Below are positions 43,837-53,608 of a stretch of 64,000 bases of DNA, in pieces. Origin of the DNA: Acinetobacter colistiniresistens. GTDB lineage: Bacteria > Pseudomonadota > Gammaproteobacteria > Pseudomonadales > Moraxellaceae. The stretch spans positions 955,065 through 1,019,064 of the forward strand of contig NZ_KE340380.1 of assembly GCF_000413935.1 (NCBI RefSeq). The letters are read 5' to 3'. Positions within the stretch are counted from its first letter, which is position 1; the number at the start of each line of letters is the position of its first letter. The translations under genes were made by a program, and so were the position numbers. Under the pieces are notes generated by a model. That model saw nothing but the letters and a program-made list of their open reading frames with translations. It searched no databases and had not been told where the DNA came from.

Positions 43837-44900
43837 GGTTTACACCCTTGTGTTTGACTATATCCCATTTCCACGCAACCATAATGGACACGAGAATTAT
43901 AATCTAGCAAATCAACGCGGTTATTAGGGAAAAGATATTTAGGTACAGCTATTTGAGGTACTATCCATACTGAACTTTTAAAATATTTTTCATGTATAGG
44001 TTGCAATAATTTCTGTTCTTGTTGCATTTGACTGATATTCCAAGCAACTATATCTGTTACTTTACCATCATAAAGCTGTTTAAAATTATTATAACCTGCT
44101 TTCATTAAAGCATTTCCAGCTTCTGCCCGCCAGTTATACACATCACGTAAGTTAACAGTTCCTGCTGAAGTTAATGTACTAACTACCCCACCAGCAAAAA
44201 AAGTTATCCCTGAAAAGGCACCTTCAGCCCCCAAACCAACTCCAGCAGCCCGTGATGTCTGATTTGCAACTCTAAACCATTCAGCTCCAGTTTTTTGATA
44301 CATTGCACTGAAAAAATCTGCACGCAAGTCAATATCATTAATCATACCAAACCAATTATTAGTATCTTTAAATATATTTGCTAAGACTAAGTCTCGACTT
44401 CGTACTTGATCTGTACTTAAGCTATTCATAGCCGAAGAACTTACACCGTAAATTTTATTAAAATCACTACCAGCATAATCCAATGCAGCTTTCATCATAT
44501 TATTGCAATCTTGTATCCGAGCTTGATTACTACAAACTGCGACCAACTCTTTATCATTTGTCTTTGATAAATTTTGATATCTTTGAATAACTGCATCGCA
44601 ATTTGAAGAAGATATTTTACATGCAGCTAATTCTGCAGAAAATTTAGCTTTGCTATAGTGCGTCAGATAATTATTAAGGATTGCAATATCTGCACTATTT
44701 GCAGCGGTATTTACATCGTAGCCTGCATAAGCAGATACTACCCCAGCAACAACTTTACCAGTACTACGTATCTTGAATTTTTCATCTTCTGTGTAATCTT
44801 GTCCATTTGCAGGTTTAGGCATCAATCCAGCAACTATTTCACCTACAGCAGCTCCTATTGCCCCAGCTTCACAACTCTTTTGTATCGCACCTGTTATACA
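43833..44900 (-). pseudogene. cdiA: CdiA C-terminal segment (pretoxin end and toxin), separated by a TGA
   Basis: This is the same frame as the large cdiA portion, continuing right after an in-frame TGA at 44901-44903: CITGAIQKSCEAGAIGAAVGEIVAGLMPKP. It is the normal end of a CdiA pretoxin region, with AYAGYDVNTAANSADIAILNNYL, where ILNN stands in place of VENN. A four-Cys helical stretch follows, like the entry domains of other CdiA-CT, then about 240 residues of unrecognised toxin ending GCVEMGYSQTQGCKP. An internal ATG at 44825 has no Shine-Dalgarno sequence. If the TGA is read as a stop, the toxin is not made with its delivery stick. Confidence 0.75.
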
Positions 44901-47900
44901 TCATGCTGCAGCATGTGCAATTTTGTGTATAACAGTTTCATATGTTTTAGGATCAACTTTATATAAATGCGTACCAATTTGATTAGCAAGCTCTCCTTGT
45001 AATGTACCAACTAAACCAGCTAATAAAGCTTTCTCAAGATTATCTTGTAGATTTCCGCCATTGATTGCTGTTTGTACCAAAGTAGATCCAACTGAGTTAG
45101 TAAAATTATTCATTAAACGATCAGGAAGTAAGCTACTATCAGGCTTAAGGTTTAAAGCTGTACTTACCTGACTCAATAATCCAGCTGTTACAACACTTGT
45201 TGCTAAATTTTTAATGGAATTATTATTTCCTAATTCTTTTAAAGTCTTACCTAAATCACCGCCATTATTAATGGTACTGATACTTGCTTGTGTCAGCAGA
45301 GAAGTTACAGCTGCATTCGCCATTGCACCTAATGTTGATGGAACAATGACTCCTGCTGCGGTCGTTGTTACACCTGCAGCCCCAATCATACTTGCTCCAA
45401 GCCCTACCGTTGTCCCACCAGCAGCCCCGCCAGCAGCACCTGCTGCGGCTGCTGTACCACTTCCCATTGTTACTATTGTAACAATAATGACAATGAGTGC
45501 AGCACCAGCACCCGTTAATCCTTGTGACTTATAATCCCAACTCTCTTGAGCAAGTTTTACCGCCTCCCAATTCACATCTTTTCGGGCAATAAGATCTTTC
45601 AGATATTCATTACCAGGCTGATTAGACAGCTTAATCACTTCTGTCCGTACATCATTATTCTGACCAGTAACAACAGGCACCTGAACAATCAGTCCACCAT
45701 TCGCAATAAATTTTGGCGGTGTCAGCCCATTAAAACTTGGTAATTTTGCGGTTTCGGTGATTGATCCCTTATCTTGCATTGACTGCCAAACAACACTATT
45801 ACTTTCCTTTTTTAAAGTTTCTGTGACAGTAGTCGAAGCACCTTCTAGAATAATGTTTCCACCTGCTTGAATTTCTGCTCCTTCCAAATAGTTGAATACA
45901 GTTCCTTTTAAACGGGTATCAAAACCTGATTTTGTACCAATATAGTCAGCGTTTAATACGGCTGGCAGCTCGGATTTAATATTGCGTGTGTTTGTAGTTT
46001 TAGAGCTGTTTAGCTTGATACCGACAAATGAACTCTTTTTACTGATATCAGTGGTATTTAAAGACTCATCATTTGCAGTTAAGAAATTCAGATCTCCTCC
46101 AGCTTGAATACTTATTTTTCCGCCATTCGCTGTGAGCTGACTAGAGTACATATCAATACTGGTACGGTTTTGACCAGTCATTTCCTTTGTATTAACTTCC
46201 TGACTTTTAATATTGATGTTTTTTGCATCGATATCAACTGATACTCCACTACTTTGCTCAGCTGTTTTGACTGTAGTCGTGGTTTTCTTTTTTCCATACC
46301 ATTTTCGTTTAGTTTCGACCTTTTTACTTTTATCGTAGCCATTTTCAATTGCTACATCAAAAATAATATTCTTATAGGCTTCTATATTTACATCACCATT
46401 GTTTGCTGTAATTCCAACTCCTTGTAAAATTAAATTGTCTGTTGCTGCTTTCCCAGTAGCTTTGATTTTAACTCCTTTATCCCCGTTAATATTAGTCACA
46501 TTTACTGGACTACGCCAATTATAATTATCATTTGAAGTTTGTCCGATTTCATAAGAATCCTGTAATCCATCAATTACAACACTACCTTGGATCGCACCCT
46601 GTTTTACACTATTTGGCTTTTCATTTTTATATTTACCTTGAATTTGATGTTCAACACCCGTTAGTGTACCCGCAGCTTCGATATTAACCTCCCCTTTTTT
46701 AGCATTTATATCTGATCCACTAATACTAATTCCTTTAGATGATGTAAAATTAATATTACCAGCATCACTACTTATAAGCACTCCTTTATGTTCATAACCA
46801 TTTAATTTACTATTAAAAAAACTTGTCTCATTTTTTAAATTTTGAATATCAGCATCTGAATAAATATTTTCGAAATTATCATATAAGGTTGCAGGCCTAG
46901 TAATCGACGTAAAACCAAGAGGGTCAGACTCCATTACAATTGATCTAAACTTTACTCCAGTCATAGTCCATATCCCATCAGGATCTGCTTTTTCTTTTAG
47001 GACTTCATATTTTTTTAAAAAATTTAAATGTGCTTCTTTGAATTTTTTTACTTTAGCCTCAACTCTGGGTTGATTAAAAAAAGCTTCATTATAGAGATTT
47101 ATTAATACATCATAATCTTTAGAAATATCTGGTGACTTTAATTTATCAATTTTAAGAAAAGTATTTTGATTAGAAGATTTAATTCTAGCAGCACTTTCGC
47201 TATTAGTTATTTGATCAGATAAAGTATTTTTTACTCCATCTACAATCAAATCACCACCAGTTGATACAATAGATATATCTTTCGCGGCATTTAATTGTGA
47301 ACCTTGTAACTCAACCTTATTGCCTTGTAAATTGATTCCACCATTCACCGTATTTAAAGAGACAACTTTTTCCGAGCCATTGCCAGCAGTACCACCATAT
47401 CCTTTTAAAATTAAAGCTCCATTTTTAGAAACTAAATCAATATCCCCAACTGCTGATAATTTGTGTTTCGTTGGATCAATGACAAGATCACTCCCTGTCT
47501 GGATACTTAAATCACCATTTAAGCTATTCAGTTTTGTATCATTTTTCAGTAAATCACTACCTGTCGCATTCAACTCCATAGACTTAGAGCCATTCAAAGA
47601 CTCACCTGCTTCAATGAGCAAGGCACCAGCTGTCAATCTCGCATTTTGAACATTGATATTTTTTCCTGATGTGATCGACAAAACGCCATTTGAATTAAAC
47701 TGAGATTGTGGCGACAATGTGTCAACAGGTGCATCAGCAACCCCTGCAATACTATTGATATAGATATTCTTTTTAGAACTTAATGCTGTATGAGCTCTGC
47801 CCAATGTAATCAAGCCATCCAGAGTCAGATTATCTTTTGCAAAAACCTCAATATTTTTAGTCGCGTTTAAGGTTGTATCAGTCAGGGTGTTTTTAAGGTT

Positions 47901-50045
47901 GGAGCTGACTAAAATATTTCCCTGACTGGCATATAAATCTGTAGAAGATGAGGTAACATCTCCATCTCCAACCGAGGCGATATTTACCCCCTGAGCCCCT
48001 AACAATATAGATCTGCTAAGTCCTGCATGTGTAAGTGTTACATTTTTATTCGCCATCAATGAAAGTTTTCCATCATGCGATGTAGCTTTTAAACCACTGG
48101 TGGTTAAACTGCCTACAGTAGCAGAAGCATTAATGTCACCCTTGGCGGTCAATGCATGACTTAAAGTTAAATCACTAACTTTTGATGTAATATTAATCGA
48201 CTTGTCAGAAGTCAAGGCACTCCCTAAAACCAGCTGATTCGCCTGTAGATTAATATCATCTTTGGCTGAAAGCGTACCATTTAAAAGGTTAAGCTGATTT
48301 GCAGCATCCAATTGTACTTTACCTGAAATTTGAGGTAAGTCTGTGCCAGTATGTTCCCATGTTAAGTTTTGCCCACTATAGGCATTAATATTCTTTACTC
48401 GACTTGCACCGTTTTCAATTGCAAGCCCTAAACTCTTTAAGTTGACATCACCAGAACTGTATAGATTTAAGTCTTTTCCAGCATTGATTGTTCCGTTCTG
48501 AATATTAATTAAACCTTGGGTATTTGATGAGTCTGCTTGTAGGTTAATTGAACCTAAAGTCGCATGTAATAAGTTTCCTGTAAATGCTAATTTTCCTTTC
48601 CCTGATACATTCAAATCCTGTGCTGCAATTAATTTTGTATCTTGAACTGCAATGATATCCTTCTGTGATTGAATATATGCAGAACCACGGTTGCTAATCA
48701 TTACAGAATTTGTAGCCAGATTGATGTTCGCTGCATCTACATATAACTCTCCACTCTGTGAGTCGTTATAAATTTGGCTATTAGCTGCTAAATTTAGATT
48801 GCCTTTAGCATTAATTAGTAAAGGAGATGAAACAACACCACCGTTGTTAATCTTTATTTCACTAGCATTTACATTCAGATGATTACCTGAATCAATACTG
48901 ATTATGCTATTACTGTTAATACTTCCAGATGAGTTGATGTCTCCTGCAACTCCTGTACCCATAGTCTTAATATTAACTAAGCCTTCTGTTTTACTGGTTG
49001 AACTGATGGTTCCTTTATGTTCGATTTTACCATTACTGTTCAGTACCACATTATTTTGAGCTTGAATGACCCCTGCATTATTCACCCCCACTCCTGCTTC
49101 ATTGGCATGCAGATAAATACTATTTGCATAAAGACCTCCTAGCTGCGCAACATCAATTGCAACCATTGGTACAACCCCTGTACCTGTCGTTGTCGTAACG
49201 GCTCCCGTTTCAGCTGTAATCGCTTTTGCCCCTGTAACAGCTGTAATGGTATCGGCATTGACTGGTGCATTGATCGCAATAGAACGACCTAGTAATTCTA
49301 ATGCAATGGGATTATTGGCATTGCCGCCTAATCCTCGGTTATTTACATCAGGATTAATCGTGATTGCACCTTGTTTAACGGTATGGTCTTTAATTGAACC
49401 ATCAGTGCTGTAACCAAGTACACCTGTAGAGAGCGTGACTTGATTAGCATTGATAAAACCACCACCATTTACGGTAATGCCTGTTGGATTGGCAATCACC
49501 ACATTTGCTCTTGATCCCAATACTTCAAGATTCCCTTGTAGCAAGCTTGGATTGGTTGAGACCACTTCATTCACAATGGTCGTCGCAGCTCCTTTTGCCA
49601 GATTTGGGTTCGCTGCAATGGATGTTTTAGTAATCTGACTGGTTGCTGCGCCGCGTGAGTTATTCAGAATCACACCATTTTGATTGACATCAAACTGAGT
49701 ATAGCTATTACGTGACACGCCTGACGCAGATGGTGCTGTAATCCAGATGTTGGCTGCATTACCTTCTTTGAGTACCGTCGCTTTATTCGCTGCAGCAGCA
49801 CCATTATTGACGACAACATTGGCATAAATCGGACTAATCGCCATCAAGGCTGAAAGCGCCAGCACCAATTGTTTTAAGGTTCGTTGCCCAGTTACAACAA
49901 TGCTTGTCTCTGTCTCACCATTATCGTGGATTGAAGTTTTAATACATGGGGAGGTATCACCCTGATGGGATTTTGCCAATTCAGATACTGCGACATAAGT
50001 CCCGAGTTTGGCGTTAAATTTTGTGCGATAAAATTGCTTATTCAT
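44901..50045 (-). CDS. cdiA: CdiA filamentous exoprotein (two-partner secretion), ends early at an in-frame TGA
   Basis: The 1714-aa product starts with an extended signal peptide (ESPR: MNKQFYRTKFNAKLGTYVAV; core LKQLVLALSALMAISPIYA). A haemagglutination-activity TPS domain follows (about residues 75-330; NGVILNNSRG, ANPTGITVNGGGFINANQVT), then long beta-helical FHA repeats. A DUF637-type region sits near 1480-1690 with a glycine/alanine-rich hydrophobic stretch. It stops at HKIAHAAA, where family members continue with a Gly. Restoring that codon (GGA to TGA is one change) gives 2070 residues. CdiB exports it; CdiI lies downstream. Confidence 0.88.
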   Translation of the reverse strand: MNKQFYRTKFNAKLGTYVAVSELAKSHQGDTSPCIKTSIHDNGETETSIVVTGQRTLKQLVLALSALMAISPIYANVVVNNGAAAANKATVLKEGNAANIWITAPSASGVSRNSYTQFDVNQNGVILNNSRGAATSQITKTSIAANPNLAKGAATTIVNEVVSTNPSLLQGNLEVLGSRANVVIANPTGITVNGGGFINANQVTLSTGVLGYSTDGSIKDHTVKQGAITINPDVNNRGLGGNANNPIALELLGRSIAINAPVNADTITAVTGAKAITAETGAVTTTTGTGVVPMVAIDVAQLGGLYANSIYLHANEAGVGVNNAGVIQAQNNVVLNSNGKIEHKGTISSTSKTEGLVNIKTMGTGVAGDINSSGSINSNSIISIDSGNHLNVNASEIKINNGGVVSSPLLINAKGNLNLAANSQIYNDSQSGELYVDAANINLATNSVMISNRGSAYIQSQKDIIAVQDTKLIAAQDLNVSGKGKLAFTGNLLHATLGSINLQADSSNTQGLINIQNGTINAGKDLNLYSSGDVNLKSLGLAIENGASRVKNINAYSGQNLTWEHTGTDLPQISGKVQLDAANQLNLLNGTLSAKDDINLQANQLVLGSALTSDKSINITSKVSDLTLSHALTAKGDINASATVGSLTTSGLKATSHDGKLSLMANKNVTLTHAGLSRSILLGAQGVNIASVGDGDVTSSSTDLYASQGNILVSSNLKNTLTDTTLNATKNIEVFAKDNLTLDGLITLGRAHTALSSKKNIYINSIAGVADAPVDTLSPQSQFNSNGVLSITSGKNINVQNARLTAGALLIEAGESLNGSKSMELNATGSDLLKNDTKLNSLNGDLSIQTGSDLVIDPTKHKLSAVGDIDLVSKNGALILKGYGGTAGNGSEKVVSLNTVNGGINLQGNKVELQGSQLNAAKDISIVSTGGDLIVDGVKNTLSDQITNSESAARIKSSNQNTFLKIDKLKSPDISKDYDVLINLYNEAFFNQPRVEAKVKKFKEAHLNFLKKYEVLKEKADPDGIWTMTGVKFRSIVMESDPLGFTSITRPATLYDNFENIYSDADIQNLKNETSFFNSKLNGYEHKGVLISSDAGNINFTSSKGISISGSDINAKKGEVNIEAAGTLTGVEHQIQGKYKNEKPNSVKQGAIQGSVVIDGLQDSYEIGQTSNDNYNWRSPVNVTNINGDKGVKIKATGKAATDNLILQGVGITANNGDVNIEAYKNIIFDVAIENGYDKSKKVETKRKWYGKKKTTTTVKTAEQSSGVSVDIDAKNINIKSQEVNTKEMTGQNRTSIDMYSSQLTANGGKISIQAGGDLNFLTANDESLNTTDISKKSSFVGIKLNSSKTTNTRNIKSELPAVLNADYIGTKSGFDTRLKGTVFNYLEGAEIQAGGNIILEGASTTVTETLKKESNSVVWQSMQDKGSITETAKLPSFNGLTPPKFIANGGLIVQVPVVTGQNNDVRTEVIKLSNQPGNEYLKDLIARKDVNWEAVKLAQESWDYKSQGLTGAGAALIVIIVTIVTMGSGTAAAAGAAGGAAGGTTVGLGASMIGAAGVTTTAAGVIVPSTLGAMANAAVTSLLTQASISTINNGGDLGKTLKELGNNNSIKNLATSVVTAGLLSQVSTALNLKPDSSLLPDRLMNNFTNSVGSTLVQTAINGGNLQDNLEKALLAGLVGTLQGELANQIGTHLYKVDPKTYETVIHKIAHAAA

Positions 50046-50077
50046 CTTTATGCCTATATTTCTATGAATAGATTTGC

Positions 50078-51781
50078 TTAGTAGTTAAATGAGAGATTAA
50101 AACCAGTGATGAGGTCTTTCTGGATATGTTGTGGTGCGACCAGTCCCCGACCCACGAAAAACTCACCATTGAGATGCTTGAATTGAGTTCTTAGCCCCAC
50201 CACACTGCCTAATAGATAACGATCGGAGTAATATTGAGTGCCTTCACCCGTTACTAATCCTTGATCTAGACCTGCGTAGAGTGAGAAATTGGGAATGGGA
50301 TTGAGCCAATGCACGGTCTGTTGTAAATAATGTCCATTACTGCCCACGATGCTTTGCTCAGGTCGATAACCGCGAATGCTGTAGCGTCCACCAATATTGA
50401 AAGTTTCCTGACTGACCACTTTCTGCGGACTCCACTGTCCTTGCCAGTTCAGCTGATACATAAAGTTATTTTTAGCGGTCTGCCATGGCACTGCATATTG
50501 AAAAGCAGCATTCCAAATTCCAGCTCTAGAATCACCCTCACCAGTAATATCTTCAGCAGTTTGGCTTGCCCCTAAGATGCCTGTACCCTTGCGATAGCTG
50601 AATTGCGCATTAATGGTTTGTTGTCCAAGGCGTAGTTGGTATTTACTACCAAGCTCCCAACCTGCAGTCCGTTTGCGTTGTACTTCAATTTCTACATCTT
50701 CAATAAAACTAGATGCCGTTTTGCGGTACAGTTGCGCATAACCTGAAAGGCGGTAGGATTTACTGCGGCTGAGTTCACGTTGTGCTTGGAAATTAAAATC
50801 TTTGTTAATGGTTTTATAATCAAACCACTGATCAAAGCCTTCCAGTTCCTGAGTATTGGTATATTGACTAGCATTGATATTAAACAGCCAGTTCTGATAT
50901 GGGACTTCGTAGGAAACAAAGATATTATTAAAATCGGTATGGTCTGCATTCCAGTCATTGAGTGACTTGGTATAGTAAACAAATAGGCTATCCGCAAAAT
51001 TAAGCGGGTTTTCTAAGGCATAGCTGGCATAGCCTTGGTATTTTCCAGAGCTTTTACTGCCTGCATCATTCAACCCAGCAGTGATAAAATTCCGTTCCCG
51101 AATCTCCCATACAATCTCGACATCGCTATAACCTGCATCTTCACTGCTTTTTTGGCTGGGTAGAATATCGAAACTGGTCTGCATCCCTTGTAAACGGGCA
51201 AAGGTTTCTAGAATTTGTTCGAGTTGACGGATATTAAGGATATCGCCTGCGTGCATAGGCAAACGATAATTTAAGCTTTGATTTTTACTGTTTTTAAGTC
51301 GGATTTCTCCAATTAATCCGGGAATCAAAGTTAAGCGTAAATGTCCTGTCGCAAGATCCTGCTCGGGGACAATGACTTGAGTTGACACATAGCCCAATTG
51401 CACCAGTCGCTCATTGATGTAATTCACAAGACCAGAAAGCCCTTTTTCACCAATACATCGACCTAGAACTTTATTGTCTGAATACTTTAGTTCTTTAAAT
51501 ATGCGATTAAAATCTGCAGTTTTTATACTGGGATGTGTAGTCGGAACATCCACCTCTAAAGAAGATATCCCAAAACAAATTGGTTCTTTGTGTAACCAAG
51601 GATAGTTTGAATCAACCTTCGTTTGTTGTAACTGAATAAAAGGGGCAACGGATTGAGTGAGTTGGTCAATCTGTTGTTTCTGCGAAAGATAATCTCGGGT
51701 CTGTTGTTGACTCACCTGATCTTCAGCATAGCTAAGGCCTGAATGTAGAATCAGAGGAAGGATTAAATATTTTCTATACAT
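50078..51781 (-). CDS. cdiB: CdiB outer-membrane transporter (TpsB, ShlB/FhaC/HecB family)
   Basis: The 567-aa product has a signal peptide (MYRKYLILPLILHSGLSYA), an N-terminal plug helix rich in Gln, two POTRA domains (about 70-220; the ShlB-type first POTRA holds a Cys pair, PICFGI and LGRCIGEKG), and a 16-strand barrel with SIRGYR (the VRGY motif, near 450) and a C-terminal aromatic end (FNLSFNY). CdiB moves CdiA across the outer membrane. It is the first gene of the cdi operon, 32 bp before cdiA. Confidence 0.92.
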   Translation of the reverse strand: MYRKYLILPLILHSGLSYAEDQVSQQQTRDYLSQKQQIDQLTQSVAPFIQLQQTKVDSNYPWLHKEPICFGISSLEVDVPTTHPSIKTADFNRIFKELKYSDNKVLGRCIGEKGLSGLVNYINERLVQLGYVSTQVIVPEQDLATGHLRLTLIPGLIGEIRLKNSKNQSLNYRLPMHAGDILNIRQLEQILETFARLQGMQTSFDILPSQKSSEDAGYSDVEIVWEIRERNFITAGLNDAGSKSSGKYQGYASYALENPLNFADSLFVYYTKSLNDWNADHTDFNNIFVSYEVPYQNWLFNINASQYTNTQELEGFDQWFDYKTINKDFNFQAQRELSRSKSYRLSGYAQLYRKTASSFIEDVEIEVQRKRTAGWELGSKYQLRLGQQTINAQFSYRKGTGILGASQTAEDITGEGDSRAGIWNAAFQYAVPWQTAKNNFMYQLNWQGQWSPQKVVSQETFNIGGRYSIRGYRPEQSIVGSNGHYLQQTVHWLNPIPNFSLYAGLDQGLVTGEGTQYYSDRYLLGSVVGLRTQFKHLNGEFFVGRGLVAPQHIQKDLITGFNLSFNY

Positions 51782-52096
51782 TTTCTACATTTTTTATACA
51801 CAATACAGACAGGGATGTATTGTATTGAAAAAGTATATTTTATCAATAAGAATGAGTCTCATTTGCATAAATTTTAAATAGTTTAGAACTAAACCACTCT
51901 ATTTGTTCATAAAATAATTTGCTAAAAAATCTATTTTCAATACGAAAAGATGATTCACGTAATAATTCTTATTAAAATTTTCTGTTGCATCCATCTTAAT
52001 TAGCCAGTTCAATTACTCCCTTATTCTCCTATCTAAACTAGTCGATGCCCTCGCGATCCATTACAATCACTTCTTTTTTGTTCAGCGCAGCGTATT
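51782..52096. promoter_or_regulatory. Divergent promoter region of cdiB and the permease, with a Fur-box-like dyad
   Basis: 315 bp, AT-rich, no gene. AATGA-GTC-TCATT (51851-51863), set in AAGAATGAGTCTCATTTGC, matches the core dyad of a Fur box and lies about 70 nt before the cdiB start. A second regulator site was not seen. Iron control of cdi is therefore possible, not shown. Confidence 0.4.
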
Positions 52097-53455
52097 TTGA
52101 GTAATTCCTCTCCCCAATTAAAACGTGGATTAAAAAACCGCCACATCCAATTGATTGCGATGGGTGGTGCTGTGGGTACAGGCCTATTTTTAGGTTCAGC
52201 TCAGGCGATCCAGTCCGCAGGCCCTTCGATTATTTTGGGCTATACCATTGTCGGTTTGATCGCCTTTTTAATCATGCGACAAATGGGTGAAATGATTGTA
52301 GAAGAACCTGTCGCGGGCTCTTTTAGTTATTTCTCACAAAAATATTGGGGAAACTTCGCTGGCTTCTTATCAGGCTGGAACTATTGGGTAGTCTATATTC
52401 TGGTTGCCATGACCGAGCTGACCGCCATTGCCAAATACATCCATTATTGGTGGCCACACATTCCTGCTTGGGTTTCGACCTTATTTTTCTTCATCATCGT
52501 CACCTGCCTAAACCTTGGCAATGTGAAATTTTATGGCGAATCCGAATTCTGGTTAGCCATTATTAAAGTCGTTGCAGTCATTTCAATGATTTTGTTCGGT
52601 TTTTACCTACTACTGACTGCTGGTGCTGATTCCACTGCAAGCTTTACCAATTTATGGCAACACGGCGGATTCTTTCCACATGGCTTTTCTGGTCTGTTTT
52701 ATATGCTGGCGTTTTTGATGTTTGCCTTTGGTGGTATTGAGTTGATCGGAATGACCGCAGCTGAAGCGGAAAATCCTGAAAAAAGCATTCCACAGGCCAT
52801 CAATCAAGTGATTTTCCGCATCTTGATTTTTTATGTGGCTTCCCTTGCCATCATCATGTCGTTAATTCCATGGAATCAACTTGATCTAGGGGGATTAGAT
52901 AAAAGTCCTTTCGTGATGATCTTCAGTCAATTGGGCATAAATTGGGCAGCACATTTACTTAATTTTATTATCTTGACCGCAGCACTTTCGGTTTATAACA
53001 GTGGTATGTATGCCAATAGCCGCATGCTGTTTGGACTTGCAGTACAGGGGAATGCACCTCAGATTTTTGCCAAAGTCAGCAAGCAAGGCGTGCCAATGCC
53101 AGCGGTAATTTTTTCTTCTGTGCTTATTTTTGGCTGTGTATTGCTGAACTATTTTGTTCCAGAACAGGCATTAAGTCACCTGATGTACATGGCCGTTGCA
53201 GCATTAGTCTTAAACTGGGCCATTATTAGCTTTACCCACTTAAAATTTAAACGTGCAGTTCGACTAGAAGGTACGGCCGTTAAATTTCCAGCATTGTTCT
53301 CGCCGTTTAGTAACTATCTGGTTCTCGCATTTATCGTCATGATTTTATACATCATGTGGACACAAGGCTTTAAAGAATCCGTCATTTTAATTCCAGTCTG
53401 GATCATGTTTATGTTCGGATTATTTAAAGTCTTGAAATGGAATAAATCACTTTAA
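52097..53455 (+). CDS. APC-family amino acid permease (AroP/GabP-like)
   Basis: The 452-aa product has twelve TM helices and the amino acid permease signature LKRGLKNRHIQLIAMGGAVGTGLFLGSA, then QMGEMIVEEPVAGSFSYFSQ, as in the AroP/PheP/CycA/GabP group. It is a secondary transporter for an amino acid; aromatic, serine/alanine or GABA substrates are all possible. The start is a TTG at 52097; the next Met (residue 22) would cut into the first helix, so TTG is preferred. It is divergent from the cdi operon and followed by xseA. Confidence 0.8.
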   Translation: MSNSSPQLKRGLKNRHIQLIAMGGAVGTGLFLGSAQAIQSAGPSIILGYTIVGLIAFLIMRQMGEMIVEEPVAGSFSYFSQKYWGNFAGFLSGWNYWVVYILVAMTELTAIAKYIHYWWPHIPAWVSTLFFFIIVTCLNLGNVKFYGESEFWLAIIKVVAVISMILFGFYLLLTAGADSTASFTNLWQHGGFFPHGFSGLFYMLAFLMFAFGGIELIGMTAAEAENPEKSIPQAINQVIFRILIFYVASLAIIMSLIPWNQLDLGGLDKSPFVMIFSQLGINWAAHLLNFIILTAALSVYNSGMYANSRMLFGLAVQGNAPQIFAKVSKQGVPMPAVIFSSVLIFGCVLLNYFVPEQALSHLMYMAVAALVLNWAIISFTHLKFKRAVRLEGTAVKFPALFSPFSNYLVLAFIVMILYIMWTQGFKESVILIPVWIMFMFGLFKVLKWNKSL

Positions 53456-53608
53456 GGATAATCAGCCATTCGCATCTACAGCACTCAACAGTAAAAGCTG
53501 TAGATGCCTTCCCCCATCTCAATCATAAATTTCGACATAATAGGCCTAATTTGTTATCCGCTTACTCAATTTGCTACTATAGGCATATCTCTGTTATCAC
53601 TTGATCCC

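Noticed and set aside
44901..44903. Selenocysteine insertion at the cdiA TGA
   Set aside because: No SECIS-like hairpin is evident right after the codon, and a Gly, not Sec or Cys, is usual at this site in the family.
44658..44966. Plus-strand Cys/Ser-rich frame of 102 codons across the cdiA TGA
   Set aside because: Antisense of the pretoxin region; low-complexity amino acid use.
45214..45534. Pro/Ala-rich plus-strand frame of 106 codons
   Set aside because: Complement of the Gly/Ala-rich part of cdiA; no Shine-Dalgarno sequence.
53504..53608. 35-residue N-terminal extension of XseA
   Set aside because: No similarity to XseA; the family start MSDLQLSLSDYL is at 53609.
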